Notes: generated by a model not told the origin, from the letters alone. Numbered from the stretch's first letter, positions 49,266 through 58,887 are shown. The stretch is 64,000 nt of DNA from UBA2970 sp965221075 (GCA_965221075.1 OZ244865.1:682001-746000), one strand, 5' to 3'. Program-made: numbers and translations.

Positions 49266-49295
49266 TTGACACTAGGTTGAAGGCTTTGGCAGATT
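49266..49295 (+). promoter_or_regulatory. Putative phosphofructokinase promoter
   Basis: TTGACA (49266-49271), 18 bp, CAGATT (49290-49295), 38 bases before the ATG at 49333 and 12 bases after the FAH stop. Confidence 0.45.
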
Positions 49296-49332
49296 CCCCC
49301 CCGGCCCGCTTCCAGGGCCGCGCGAGCCGTAC

Positions 49333-50616
49333 ATGCCTACTTTTTCAGGGAATCTGCTGGTGGCCCAGTCGGGAGGTCCGACGTCGGTCGTCAACGCCAG
49401 CGCTGCGGGGGTGATCGAGGAGGCCGGGAAGCATCCGGACGAGATACCGGAGATCTTCGCCGGCCAGGGGGGGATCCACGGGGTCCTCCAGGAGGATCTC
49501 TTCGATCTCAACGAGGAGAAGTCCTCCTCGGTGCGGGATCTGCGCCACATCCCGGCCGCCGCCCTGGGGACCTGCCGCTACAAGATCAACTTCGAGAAGG
49601 ACCCGCAGGGGGCCGAGAGGGACATGGACCGGCTCTTCCAGGTCTTCGAGGCCCACAACATCCGCTACTTCTTCTACATCGGGGGGAACGACTCGCAGGA
49701 CACCTCCCACAAGATCCACCAGCAGGCGATCGCGCGCGGCTACCCCCTGAGGGTGATCGGCATTCCCAAGACCATCGACAACGACCTCCCCCACACCGAC
49801 CACTGCCCGGGCTACGGCTCGGCGATCAAGTACAACGCGGCGACGGTGCAGGAGATCGGCCTGGACGTGGGGAGCATGCATACCGAGAAGGGGGCCTGCT
49901 GCGTGATCGAGGTGATGGGCCGCAGCGCCGGCTGGATCGCGGCGGGGACCGTCCTGGCGCGGCGCCGCGACAGCGATCCGCCCCACATCGTCCTCCTGCC
50001 CGAGATCCCCTTCGACGAGGACGCCTTCCTGAAGGAGGCGGAGCGGATCGTCGAGCAGGAGCGGTACTGCGTGGTGGTGGCGGGCGAGGGCCTGCGCGAC
50101 CAGGCCGGACAGGAGATGGGCGCCGACAGGACCCGCCTCGACTCCTTCGGCCACCCGGTCCTGGCGGGAGTGGGCGAGCGCCTGGCCGAGATCATCCGGG
50201 GCCGCATCGGCCTCAAGACCCGGACCGTCAAGCTGGGCTACGCCCAGCGCGCGGCGGCCCACTACGCCAGCCGGACCGACGTGGAGGAGGCCTACCAGTG
50301 CGGGGTGCGGGCGGTGCAGGCGGCGGTGCTCGAGGGCAGGACGGGCTGCATGGTCAAGCTGGTCCGGGTCGAGGGCGCTCCGGACTACCAGTGCGGCACC
50401 GACCTTCATCCCCTGGAGGAGGTCGCCAACGTGGAGCGCCGGATCCCGCGGGAGTGGATCGACCAGGGCGGATTCGTGCCCAACCGCCACTTCGTCGACT
50501 ACGCGCGCCCGCTGATCCAGGGCCGCAACGAGGTGCCCGAGGAGGGGGGGCTGCCCCATTTCGTCCGCCTGGCCAGGATCCGGGTCGATCGCAGGCTGGA
50601 CCCCTACGTCTTCTAG
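49333..50616 (+). CDS. 6-phosphofructokinase, pyrophosphate-type
   Basis: A 427-residue PFK. It opens LLVAQSGGPTSVVNASAAGVI; the phosphoryl-donor loop reads YIGGNDSQDTS, with Asp at the position that distinguishes PPi-dependent from ATP-dependent enzymes (GGDD/GGND versus GGDG). GIPKTIDNDLPHTDH holds the catalytic TIDND, and MGRSAGW binds the sugar phosphate. It interconverts fructose 6-phosphate and fructose 1,6-bisphosphate reversibly with pyrophosphate, cytosolic glycolysis or gluconeogenesis. It has its own promoter. The PPi donor is inferred from the motif. Confidence 0.88.
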   Translation: MPTFSGNLLVAQSGGPTSVVNASAAGVIEEAGKHPDEIPEIFAGQGGIHGVLQEDLFDLNEEKSSSVRDLRHIPAAALGTCRYKINFEKDPQGAERDMDRLFQVFEAHNIRYFFYIGGNDSQDTSHKIHQQAIARGYPLRVIGIPKTIDNDLPHTDHCPGYGSAIKYNAATVQEIGLDVGSMHTEKGACCVIEVMGRSAGWIAAGTVLARRRDSDPPHIVLLPEIPFDEDAFLKEAERIVEQERYCVVVAGEGLRDQAGQEMGADRTRLDSFGHPVLAGVGERLAEIIRGRIGLKTRTVKLGYAQRAAAHYASRTDVEEAYQCGVRAVQAAVLEGRTGCMVKLVRVEGAPDYQCGTDLHPLEEVANVERRIPREWIDQGGFVPNRHFVDYARPLIQGRNEVPEEGGLPHFVRLARIRVDRRLDPYVF

Positions 50617-50701
50617 TTTCCGGCGGCCTGCCGGAATCCCCACGGGCAGGGACCCTGCGCCTTCCTCCCTGTCCGCTCCTCCCCCGGGCGTGTCCGCCGT
50701 C

Positions 50702-51502
50702 CTATTCCGGACCGGCCAGGGCCCACCATCCCAGAAGCGCGGCGCCGACGCCGATCCGGTACCAGCCGAACAGGTGGAAGGTGTGGGTGCGGACGTAGCC
50801 CAGGAGCCATTTCACCGCGGCGAAGGAGACCAGGGCCGAGACCAGGAAGCCGAGGGCCAGCTCTCCCCAGTCCTCCTCCAGTGCGCCTCCTCCGCCGATG
50901 GTCTCTAGGATCTTGTAGCCGCCGGCCGCCAGGAGCGTGGGGACTCCCACCAGGAAGGAGAACTCGGTGGCGGTGGTGCGCCTGAGCCCGAGCAGCAGCG
51001 CCACCAGGATGGTGGTCCCCGATCGGGACGCTCCCGGGAAGATCGCGGCGACCAGCTGTCCCAGGCCCACCAGAAGGGCGATGCTCCAGGTGACCTCCCC
51101 GCTCTGGGGCCGGTTCCCGACCGCCGACTCCACCGCCAGGAAGAGGATCCCCCCCGCCAGAAGGGCGATGGCGATCGGGGGGATCGTCTCGGGCAGGGAG
51201 AAGCCGCCGCGTTCGAGCAGAAGGCCTCCCAGGGCGGTGATCCCGAAGGCCAGGCAGAGCTTGAGCAGGTAGTCCCGTCCCCGGCGGTCGCTCCGGGCCC
51301 GCCAGAGCTGCCCCATGCGCTCCGGAAAGAGCGGAAGGACCGCCAGGGCCGCTCCCGACTGGATCGCGATGATGAAGGTGTCCGACCTCTGGATTCCGAG
51401 CATGTTCTCGGCCAGGAGCAGGTGTCCGGTGGAGGAGACCGGAAGGAACTCGGTGATGCCTTCGACAACCCCCAGGACGATGACCGCCAGCCAGTCGGGC
51501 AT
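50702..51502 (-). CDS. uppP: Undecaprenyl-diphosphate phosphatase
   Basis: A 266-residue, polytopic inner-membrane phosphatase (BacA/UppP) that regenerates undecaprenyl phosphate for peptidoglycan and other envelope polymers. The two conserved motifs are VVEGITEFLPVSSTGHLLL (Glu and His near the N-terminus) and GASRSGTTI. About eight membrane helices follow the family pattern. I start at the ATG at 51502 (MPDWLAVIVLGVVEG); the upstream frame is poorly conserved. Loss or change would alter bacitracin sensitivity in known systems. Confidence 0.95.
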   Translation of the reverse strand: MPDWLAVIVLGVVEGITEFLPVSSTGHLLLAENMLGIQRSDTFIIAIQSGAALAVLPLFPERMGQLWRARSDRRGRDYLLKLCLAFGITALGGLLLERGGFSLPETIPPIAIALLAGGILFLAVESAVGNRPQSGEVTWSIALLVGLGQLVAAIFPGASRSGTTILVALLLGLRRTTATEFSFLVGVPTLLAAGGYKILETIGGGGALEEDWGELALGFLVSALVSFAAVKWLLGYVRTHTFHLFGWYRIGVGAALLGWWALAGPE

Positions 51503-51585
51503 GGCGGCTTCTATTGGAGCAAGGGGGGGGGCATGGCAAGATTCAAGTCGCCCGGGCGGGAGGATCTCGGCCATGCTGCGCCCGC

Positions 51586-52347
51586 GTGGGGCACCAAGAG
51601 AGCTACAGGTCCAACCAGAAGTGCGCGGCTTTCCTGGACCAGTGGGATCCCGCCTTCTACGGCAAGTACGTCGACGCCCTGTCGCGGGGCGGGAGCGGCA
51701 GGCGCATCCTGGATGTCGGCTGCGGAGCCGGGCAGGTGGTGGAGCAGCTGGGAAGGAGGGGCCACCTGGCCCGGGGCGTGGATGTCTGCGAGCCGGCCAT
51801 CCAGATGGCCCGGCGCCGGGGCGCCCGCTGCTCCCTCTACGACGGAGCGCGCCTTCCCTTCGGGGAGGGGGAGTTCGACGCGGTCGGGGCCTTCAACGTC
51901 CTGGAGCATGTCGACGAGCCGGAGGACTTCCTGGCGGAACTGGTGCGGGTGGCCGCCCCCGGAGGGCGCCTGGTGGTCTCCAGCCCCAACTTCCTGCGTG
52001 TGCTCGGCTGGAGGGACTACCACTACCGCATGCGGGGGCTGGGCAGGAAGCTGGGCAACGCCCTGAGGCTGGCTGGGATCCTGGGCCAGATCCGCCGCGC
52101 CCCCGAGAAGGTCCGGTTCGAGCGGATGGAGCCCCTGGTGCGGGAGGAATTCGCCCCGGACGACGACGCCGTCGTGGTGACCAACCCCCTGCAGATGCGC
52201 TTCTTCCTGGAGCGCGGCGGCTGCCGGATCCTCTCGGTGGCCTGCACCGACCGGCCGGTGCCGGCCTGGGCGGAGACGGCGCTCAACATCCTCCCCCTGC
52301 GCTATCTCTGGTTCAACGCCTTCGTGGTGGCCGAGAAGCGGGACTAG
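51586..52347 (+). CDS. Class I SAM-dependent methyltransferase
   Basis: A 253-residue Rossmann-fold methyltransferase. Motif I is ILDVGCGAGQVVEQL, motif II is RGVDVCEPAIQMARRR, and motif IV/V is FDAVGAFNVLEHVDEPEDFLAELVRVAAPGGRLVVSSPN. A C-terminal cap (FRQ-like, RIL..VACTDRP) may set the substrate. The substrate is unknown. The start is uncertain: I use the GTG at 51586 that gives ESYRSNQKCAAF soon after. A good ribosome site (GGGAGGATCTCGGCC-ATG, 51573) is out of frame with the domain, so an indel between 51573 and 51600 is possible. It converges on nif3-like with a 4-bp overlap. Confidence 0.78.
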   Translation: MGHQESYRSNQKCAAFLDQWDPAFYGKYVDALSRGGSGRRILDVGCGAGQVVEQLGRRGHLARGVDVCEPAIQMARRRGARCSLYDGARLPFGEGEFDAVGAFNVLEHVDEPEDFLAELVRVAAPGGRLVVSSPNFLRVLGWRDYHYRMRGLGRKLGNALRLAGILGQIRRAPEKVRFERMEPLVREEFAPDDDAVVVTNPLQMRFFLERGGCRILSVACTDRPVPAWAETALNILPLRYLWFNAFVVAEKRD

Positions 52348-53105
52348 AGCCCGGAAGGGTGGTCCAGGAAGTCCCAGGGCAGGCCGAAGGCCTTCTCCAG
52401 ATGGGCGGCCAGGGCCTTCACCCCGAAGGTCTCGGTGGCGTAGTGGCCGCCGTAGAGGACGTTGACGCCCAGCTCCTCGGCCAGGGCGTGGGTCCAGTGG
52501 GCGCCCTCCCCGGTGATGAAGGTGTCCACCTTCCCCTCGGCCGCCTTCTTCAGCCCGCTGCCGGCCCCTCCGGTCACGATGCCCACGGACCGGCACATGC
52601 CGGGACCGCCCGGCAGCACCACCGGAGCGGCTCCCAGGACGCCGTGGAGCGCCCGGGCCAGCTCCTCCCGGCCGATGCCGAGGGAGAAGCGGAGCCCCAG
52701 GTCGCGGCCGAGCTCGGGGAAGAAGGGCTGCCCGCCCTCCCATCCCAGGGCCCGCGCCAGCCCGGCGTTGTTGCCCAGCTGAGGGTGGACGTCCAGGGGT
52801 AGATGGGCGCTGTAGAGGGCCAGATCGGCCTCCAGCAGGGCGCGGATCAGACGGTAGCTGTGCCCGGTCCAGGGATGGCGGGCGGACCAGAAGAGGCCGT
52901 GGTGCACCACCAGCAGATCGGCTCCCCTCTCCCGGGCCATGCCGATGGTGGCCAGCGAGGCGTCCACCGCCGCGGCCACTCGCGAGACACCACCCCGGTT
53001 CTCGACCTGGAGTCCGTTGCAGGCCCCCTCGTAGTCCTCGAAGCCCTCCATCCCCAGCAAGGCGTCGCATTCCTCCACCAGGCACTCGAGTTCTACCGTG
53101 CTCAT
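52344..53105 (-). CDS. Nif3-like dinuclear metal-centre hexameric protein
   Basis: A 253-residue member of the NIF3/YbgI family. It shows YEGACNGLQVENRGGVSRVAAAVDASLATIGMARERGADLLVVHHGLFW (metal His pair), LYSAHLPLDVHPQLGNNAGLARALG, and TGEGAHWTHALAEELGVNVLYGGHYATETFGVKAL with the late His and Glu ligands. These proteins form toroidal hexamers with two metals per subunit; the role is debated (GTP cyclohydrolase or peptidase-like activity). It lacks the PII-like insert of the longer homologues. It overlaps the methyltransferase stop by 4 bp on the opposite strand. Confidence 0.92.
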   Translation of the reverse strand: MSTVELECLVEECDALLGMEGFEDYEGACNGLQVENRGGVSRVAAAVDASLATIGMARERGADLLVVHHGLFWSARHPWTGHSYRLIRALLEADLALYSAHLPLDVHPQLGNNAGLARALGWEGGQPFFPELGRDLGLRFSLGIGREELARALHGVLGAAPVVLPGGPGMCRSVGIVTGGAGSGLKKAAEGKVDTFITGEGAHWTHALAEELGVNVLYGGHYATETFGVKALAAHLEKAFGLPWDFLDHPSGL

Positions 53106-53700
53106 GGCTTCAAGCTGTCAGAAACCGGTCCCCGGAGAAAGGCCGCCGGTCGCGCCGCTGCTGCGCAACGAGGCCGCGCCTCTGCAGGCTTTTTCCCTCC
53201 GATCGCTCGGCATGGCGCAGGGACAGGGGGCAGGGAGCCGGTAGGAAAACGGTACCGTTGCGCTTCCGCGCCTGTCCCGGAGGACCGGGAACGTCATTCG
53301 GCGCTTCCATCGGGAGGCCGGCGCAGCAAGGTCCGCCAGGCCATGGCGGAGCTCTGCCCTTTCCTGATCAGCCGGTTTCCCGGCCGTCAGCATCCTGCAC
53401 GCGGCAAGTTCCCAGCCCGCCTGGACTGGGCTGAAGCCCCCTGAGGGATTCCGGAAGGAACCTTCCGGATCATCGGCGAGAGAAGCGTCTGCAGCCCGCC
53501 TTGCAGGCTTTCCGAGCGATGCGTGCTCTTCATGCCTGATCCGGATGTCCCGAGACGGTCTCTGGGCCGCAACCGTCCGGGTTCTGCGCTACGAGGTTCC
53601 GGAACCTGGCCGCATCCGGCGCTTCCCGATCCGGGAAGGGAAGGAGACTGGATCCCGGCTGCGCAGGCGGCGATACTCCTCCCTCTCCCGGCGTTCCGTC
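53106..53700. other. Intergenic region before the permease array
   Basis: 595 bp with no gene I recognise. It contains a palindrome, CCGGAAGG-AA-CCTTCCGG (53451-53468), with extended outer bases. The last 60 bp (about 53640-53700) are a diverged copy of the sequence in front of the second and third permease genes, so the leader was part of the repeated unit. Confidence 0.5.
53451..53468. repeat. Perfect inverted repeat
   Basis: CCGGAAGG, AA, CCTTCCGG: 8-bp arms with two central bases. It lies between two divergent genes and might be an operator or bidirectional stem. Confidence 0.6.
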
Positions 53701-55386
53701 ATGAACCTCCTTGCCATCCTCGTGCGGGAAATGCGGGCCCTGTGCCGCAAGCGGGGGACCTACTGGGCGAGAATCGCACTCGCCATCCCGGTTCTGCTGA
53801 CCGGAGCGCTTTTCTTTTTGCAGAACAATGTCCAGGGCAGCGAAGCCATGACCGCCCAGGCAGTGGTCTGCCAGATCTTCTTCGCCTTCGGCGCAGCCTT
53901 TGCCGCATCCGACGCCATCAGTTCCGAAAAGCGGGAGGGCACCCTGGGCCTGCTGCTTCTGACCCCCCTGCGCTCCTACCAGGTCCTGCTGGGCAAGCTG
54001 CTCACCCGCATCTCCCAGTTCCTTCTCTGCCTATGGGCGGTAGTGCCCATCCTGGCGCTGCCGCTGCTGGCCGGGGGAGTGGGCCTAGCCGACATGGCCA
54101 AGCTGGTTGCGGGCATCCTCGCCGGCTGCCTCCTGGGGATGGCGATCGGGCTCTGCGCTTCGGTGGCCTGCAGGAGCGCCGTGACCTCGGCCTGGATCTC
54201 CTTCTCGGCCCTCCTCGCGTGCTACATCCTGCCCATGCTGGCAGCCACGATCGTCGCTTTGGCGGCGATCGTGGTCGTAGCACGTACGTTCGGTTACGCC
54301 ATTATGGCCATGCTGAATGGACTCCTCTTCGCTTCGGTGGTCTTGTTCGACCTGTTCTTCCTCTGGATGGGCCCTTACAGCGTCACCGGATTTGCATTGG
54401 ACTTGGACGCTCCCAAGGGGCTGGGATCCTGGGCCCTCAATATGGTGGTTCTCGGGGGGCTGGATCTGTTCCTGCTCCTGTTCACCATGCTGCTTTTCTC
54501 CTTCCTGTGGACAGTCGAGAGGGAAGAGGGAGAAACTCCTCATGGCAGGATTCTTCAAAACCGTGAGAGCGCCCCCGAGACGGTTACTCCCCGTCCCCCC
54601 ATCGGGGATCTGGAGAATCCCGCCCGGATCCTCCACGCCCGCTGCCACCGCAGTGGACTGCCCTACCGGATCTGCACCGGAATCCTCCTGCTGCTCGGCC
54701 TGCTCGCCTTCCTCGTCCTATGCCTCCAGATCCTGGCGGGAGGAGCTTCCCGCAGATCCGACTTTGGGAGCCTGCCGTACTTGTACCTGGTGGGACTGCC
54801 CCTGGTGGCCATGGCCTACCTGAGGGCCTCGCTGGACGCTCCTTCCCTGCTCCAAGAGTCCAGGAAGACGGGCATGCTGGAACTGCTCATGATCGCTCCT
54901 CTCTCCCGCATGGACACGTTTAGGGGACTGGAACATCCTGTTATCATGCAGCTGATCTGGAACGGATTCCTGATCCTCGCCTGGCACATCCTCGCTATCC
55001 TCGCCTGGGGCGTCCTGTGGCTCGGGAGGGAGGACAAACCTGGCGACCTGCTCGATGGTCCCTGGCTGCTGCACATGGGCTGCGTGCTGACCCTTCCCTT
55101 CGAGCTGCTCTCCATCCGCAGCTTCGGCATGTGGGGCGGACTGAAGACGGAGCACCCTCTGAGGATTGCCCTCCTCGTCTTCCTGATCCATTTCGTGGGG
55201 CCGGTCGTCTCCCTGCCCGTGATCCTGATCCTGATCGACGAGTTCAGCGAGCTCAGCATCGAGGGGGGGCTGATCCCCTGGCACCTGCTGCGTCTCGCGG
55301 TAAGCGTCCCTCTGTGGATCTGGTGCAGTACCCGGATGCGCGCAGTCATTGCCGACGAACCTCCGCTCCGTACTCCCCCTTCCTGA
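53701..55386 (+). CDS. Fused ABC-2-type transporter permease, array copy 1
   Basis: A 561-residue membrane protein with roughly 12 hydrophobic segments. It starts MNLLAILVREMRALCRKRGTYW; after the first membrane pair comes SSEKREGTLGLLLLTPLRSYQVLLGKLL, the cytoplasmic coupling helix of ABC-2 permeases. The second half repeats this as RKTGMLELLMIAPLSRMDT after a linker (PIGDLENPARILHARCHRSGL), so two permease units appear fused. No ATP-binding subunit gene is adjacent. It is the first of a tandem array; the central part (about residues 180-270) differs from copies 2 and 3. The substrate is unknown. The start is set by identity with the other copies; there is no good ribosome site. Confidence 0.75.
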   Translation: MNLLAILVREMRALCRKRGTYWARIALAIPVLLTGALFFLQNNVQGSEAMTAQAVVCQIFFAFGAAFAASDAISSEKREGTLGLLLLTPLRSYQVLLGKLLTRISQFLLCLWAVVPILALPLLAGGVGLADMAKLVAGILAGCLLGMAIGLCASVACRSAVTSAWISFSALLACYILPMLAATIVALAAIVVVARTFGYAIMAMLNGLLFASVVLFDLFFLWMGPYSVTGFALDLDAPKGLGSWALNMVVLGGLDLFLLLFTMLLFSFLWTVEREEGETPHGRILQNRESAPETVTPRPPIGDLENPARILHARCHRSGLPYRICTGILLLLGLLAFLVLCLQILAGGASRRSDFGSLPYLYLVGLPLVAMAYLRASLDAPSLLQESRKTGMLELLMIAPLSRMDTFRGLEHPVIMQLIWNGFLILAWHILAILAWGVLWLGREDKPGDLLDGPWLLHMGCVLTLPFELLSIRSFGMWGGLKTEHPLRIALLVFLIHFVGPVVSLPVILILIDEFSELSIEGGLIPWHLLRLAVSVPLWIWCSTRMRAVIADEPPLRTPPS

Positions 55387-55546
55387 TCCGGCAAGCTGCC
55401 GGCCGATATCCGGCCTGGCGGCCAGGAGCTTCTCCCGTCCGCGCCCGTTCCCGCAACAGGCTCCTCCTTCCTGCCGCTGCAATGGGGGAAGGAGGCTCGA
55501 TCCCGGTTGAGCAGGCGGCGATACTCCCGCCTGCCAGCGTTCCGCC

Positions 55547-57143
55547 ATGAACCTCCTTGCCATCCTCCTGCGGGAAATGCAGGTCCAGTGCCGCAAGCGG
55601 GGGACCTACTGGGCGAGGATCGCACTCGCCATCCCAGTTCTGCTGACTGGAGCGCTTTTCCTTTCGCAGAACAATGTCCAGGGCAGCGAAGCCATGACCG
55701 CCCAGGCAGTGGTCTGCCAGATCTTCTTCGCCTTCGGCGCAGCCTTTGCCGCATCCGACGCCATCAGTTCCGAAAAGCGGGAGGGCACCTTGGGCCTGCT
55801 GCTTCTGACCCCCCTGCGCTCCTACCAGGTCCTGCTGGGCAAGCTGCTCACCCGCATATCCCAGTTCCTTCTCTGCCTATGGGCGGTGGTGCCCATCCTG
55901 GCGCTGCCGCTGCTGTCCGGGGGAGTGGGCCTAGCCGACATGGCCAAGCTGATCGCGGGCATCCTCGCCGGCTGCCTCCTGGGGATGGCGATCGGGCTCT
56001 GCGCTTCGGTGGCCTGCAGGAGCGCCGTGACCTCGGCCTGCCTCTCCTTCGCCTCCCTGCTCGGGTGCTACCTCCTGCCCTTTCTGATTGTCGACACACT
56101 CGGTTCTATGGGCTACTTCTCCTCTGATCCGGATTACTTCTGGATGGGCCCCATCGTCGTCACCCTCTATGTACAGGGCCTTCCCAGCGAGTTCGGATCC
56201 TTGACCCTCAACCTGTCGATCCTCGGGGGGCTGGCGCTGCTCCTGCTGCTGCTCTCCCTGCTTCTCTTCTCCTTCGTGTGGACACTCGAGAGGAAGGCGG
56301 GTGGAACCATTCCTGGCAGGAAGTGAGCCCGCAAGACGGTTGCTCCCCGTCCCCCCATCGGGGATCTGGAGAATCCCGCCCGGATCCTCCACGCCCGCTT
56401 CCACCGCAGCGGCCTGGTCTACCGGATCGGCACCGGCATTCTCCTCCTGCCCGGCCTTTTTCTCGCCATCTGCCTCCATCTCCTGGCGGATCGGACAAAC
56501 AGCGTATACGCCCCCGAGCTCCTGGGGATCTTCTACCTGACGGGACTGCCCCTGATGGGCCTGGCCTACCTGAGGGCCTCGCTGGGAAGCTACCTCCCTG
56601 CTCCACGAGGACAGGAAGACGGGCATGCTGGAGCTGCTCCTGATCTCCCCTCTCTCCCGCATGGCCACTCTCAGGGGACTGGGGCATCCGGCCGGCACGC
56701 AGCTGATCTGGAACGGATTCCTGATCCTCGCCTGGCACATCCTCTCCATCCTTGCCTGGGGCATCGGGGCGTGGTCGTGGGGGTGGCCCCAATTTGATGA
56801 GTACTCGTTCGAGTTTTACTTGCTGCTGCACATTGGCTGCGTGCTGACCCTTCCCTTCGAGCTGTGCTCCATCCGCAGCCTCGGCATCTGGGGCGGACTG
56901 AAGACGGAGCGCCCTCTGAGGTTTTCCCTTTTCGTCTTCCTGATCCATTTCGTGGCGCCGGTCGTCTCCCTGCCCGTGATCCCGTTCCTGATCGACGAGT
57001 TCAGCGAGCTCAGCATCGAGGGGGGGCTGATCCCCTGGCACCTGCTGCGTCTCGAGGTAAGCGTCCCTCTGTGGATCTGGTGCAGTACCCGGATGCGCGC
57101 AGTCATTGCTGGCGAACCTCCGCTCCGTACTCCCCCTTCCTGA
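55547..57143 (+). pseudogene. Fused ABC-2-type permease, array copy 2 (broken)
   Basis: Collinear with copies 1 and 3 but interrupted twice. The first reading frame ends at a TGA after GTIPGRK (56324-56326), where copy 3 has TCC. The frame continues in register through the linker and next helices to about 56587, where one extra G (CTGGGAAGC instead of CTGGAAGC) shifts it. The remainder is readable in the third frame to a stop at 57143. The first 520 bp are nearly identical to copy 1, while the middle and later parts match copy 3, so it looks like a mosaic formed by gene conversion. The intact 259-residue N-terminal half could still be made. Confidence 0.85.
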
Positions 57144-57303
57144 TCCGTCAAGCTGCCGGCCGATATCCGGCCTGGCAGCCAGGAGCTTCTCCCGTCCGCG
57201 CCCGTTCCCGCAACGGACGCCTTCCTCCTGACGCTGCGATGGGGGAAGGAGTCTCGATTTCCGGTGACCAGGCGGCGATACTCCCGCCTGGCAGCGTTCC
57301 GCC

Positions 57304-58887
57304 ATGAACCTCCTTCCCATCCTCGTCCGGGAAATGCGGGCTCTCTGCCGCAAGCGGGGGACCTACGCGACGCGGATCGCCCTTGCCATCCCTGTGCTCC
57401 TGGTCTGGGGGCTCTTCGCCCTGATCCCTGAGGTTCGGGGAGACTCTGTGCTCGCCATCCAGGCTGTGGTTTGCCAGATCTTCTTCGCCTTCGGCGCAGC
57501 TTTAGGCGCATCCGACGCCATCAGTTCCGAGAGGAGGGGGGGCACCCTGGGCCTGCTGCTCCTGACTCCCCTGCGCTCCTACCAGGTCCTGCTGGGCAAG
57601 CTGCTCACCCGCATCTCCCAGTTCCTGCTCTGCCTGTGGGCGGTGGTGCCCATCCTGGCGCTGCCGCTTCTGGCCGGGGGAGTGGGGCCGTCCGACGTGG
57701 CCAAGGTGATCGCCGGCATCCTCGCCGGCTGCCTCCTGGGGATGGCGATCGGGCTCTTCGCTTCGGTGATCTGCAGGAGCGCCTTGGCCTCGGCCTGCCT
57801 CTCCTTCGCCGCCCTGCTCGGGTGCTACCTCCTGCCCATTCTGATTGTCGGCACACTCGGTTCTATGGGCTACTTCTCCCCTGTTCCGGATTTCATCTGG
57901 CTGGGCCCCATCGCCGTCACCCATAATGTACCGGGCGAGTTCGGATCCTTGACCCTCAACCTGTCGATCCTCGGGGGGCTGGCGCTGCTCCTTCTGCTGC
58001 TCTCCATGCTTCTCTTCTCCTTCGTGTGGATGCTCGAGAGGAAGGCGGGTGGAACCATTCCTGGCAGGAAGTCCGCCCGCAAGACGGTTGCTCCCCGTCC
58101 CCCCATCGGGGATCTGGAGAATCCCGCCCGGATCCTCCACGCCCGCTTCCACCGCAGCGGCCTGGTCTACCGGATCGGCACCGGCATTCTCCTCCTGCCC
58201 GGCCTTCTTCTCGTCGTCTACTTCTGCTTCCATCTCCTGACGGGGACAACTAGCAGATACGACGACGCGCTCCTGGTGGCCTTCTACCTGACGGGACTGC
58301 CCCTGATGGGCCTGGCCTACCTGAGGGCCTCGCTGGAAGCTCCCTCCCTGCTCCACGAGGACAGGAAGACGGGCATGCTGGAATTGCTCCTGATCGCCCC
58401 TCTCTCCCGCATGGCCACGCTCAGGGGACTGGGGCATCCCGCCGGCACGCAGCTGATCTGGAACGGAGCCCTGATCCTCGCCTGGCACGTCCTCGCCATC
58501 CTTGCCTGGGGCTTCCTGGCGTGGTCGGTGGTGTGGATGGATCTTGAGGATCTGTTCGAGATTCCCTGGCTGCTGCACATGGGCTGCGTGCTGACCCTTC
58601 CCTTCGAGCTTCTCTCCATCCGCAGCCTCGGCATGTGGGGCGGACTGAAGACGGAGCGCCCTCTGAGGTTTTCCCTTTTCGTCTTCCTGATCCATTTCGT
58701 GGCGCCGGTCGTCTCCCTGCCCGTGATCCTGATCCTGATCGAAGTCAGGGAGCTCAGCAGCGAGGGGGGGATGATCTTCTGGCACCTGCTGCGTCTCCAG
58801 GTGTCGGTCCCGCTGTGGATCTGGTTCGGTATCCGGATGCGGCTCGACTTCGCCCGCGTGCCTGAGCTCCGTTCCCTTGCGTCCTGA
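57304..58887 (+). CDS. Fused ABC-2-type transporter permease, array copy 3
   Basis: A 527-residue intact paralogue of copy 1. It has the first-half loop SSERRGGTLGLLLLTPLRSYQVLLGKLL and the second-half loop RKTGMLELLLIAPLSRMATLRG, both between membrane helices. It is shorter in the middle than copy 1 (a GSMGYFSPVPDF segment replaces the long hydrophobic stretch). The leader carries AGGCGG...CCGCCT immediately before the start. No ATPase gene lies nearby. Copies 1 and 3 are intact, suggesting selection for at least one; the transported substrate cannot be deduced. Confidence 0.75.
   Translation: MNLLPILVREMRALCRKRGTYATRIALAIPVLLVWGLFALIPEVRGDSVLAIQAVVCQIFFAFGAALGASDAISSERRGGTLGLLLLTPLRSYQVLLGKLLTRISQFLLCLWAVVPILALPLLAGGVGPSDVAKVIAGILAGCLLGMAIGLFASVICRSALASACLSFAALLGCYLLPILIVGTLGSMGYFSPVPDFIWLGPIAVTHNVPGEFGSLTLNLSILGGLALLLLLLSMLLFSFVWMLERKAGGTIPGRKSARKTVAPRPPIGDLENPARILHARFHRSGLVYRIGTGILLLPGLLLVVYFCFHLLTGTTSRYDDALLVAFYLTGLPLMGLAYLRASLEAPSLLHEDRKTGMLELLLIAPLSRMATLRGLGHPAGTQLIWNGALILAWHVLAILAWGFLAWSVVWMDLEDLFEIPWLLHMGCVLTLPFELLSIRSLGMWGGLKTERPLRFSLFVFLIHFVAPVVSLPVILILIEVRELSSEGGMIFWHLLRLQVSVPLWIWFGIRMRLDFARVPELRSLAS

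Noticed and set aside
53110..53310. HAERSEGKSLQ-like translation resembling the widespread intergenic HAERSE repeat
   Set aside because: Only one short imperfect stretch on the leftward strand and no second copy in the window; not enough to call a repeat family.
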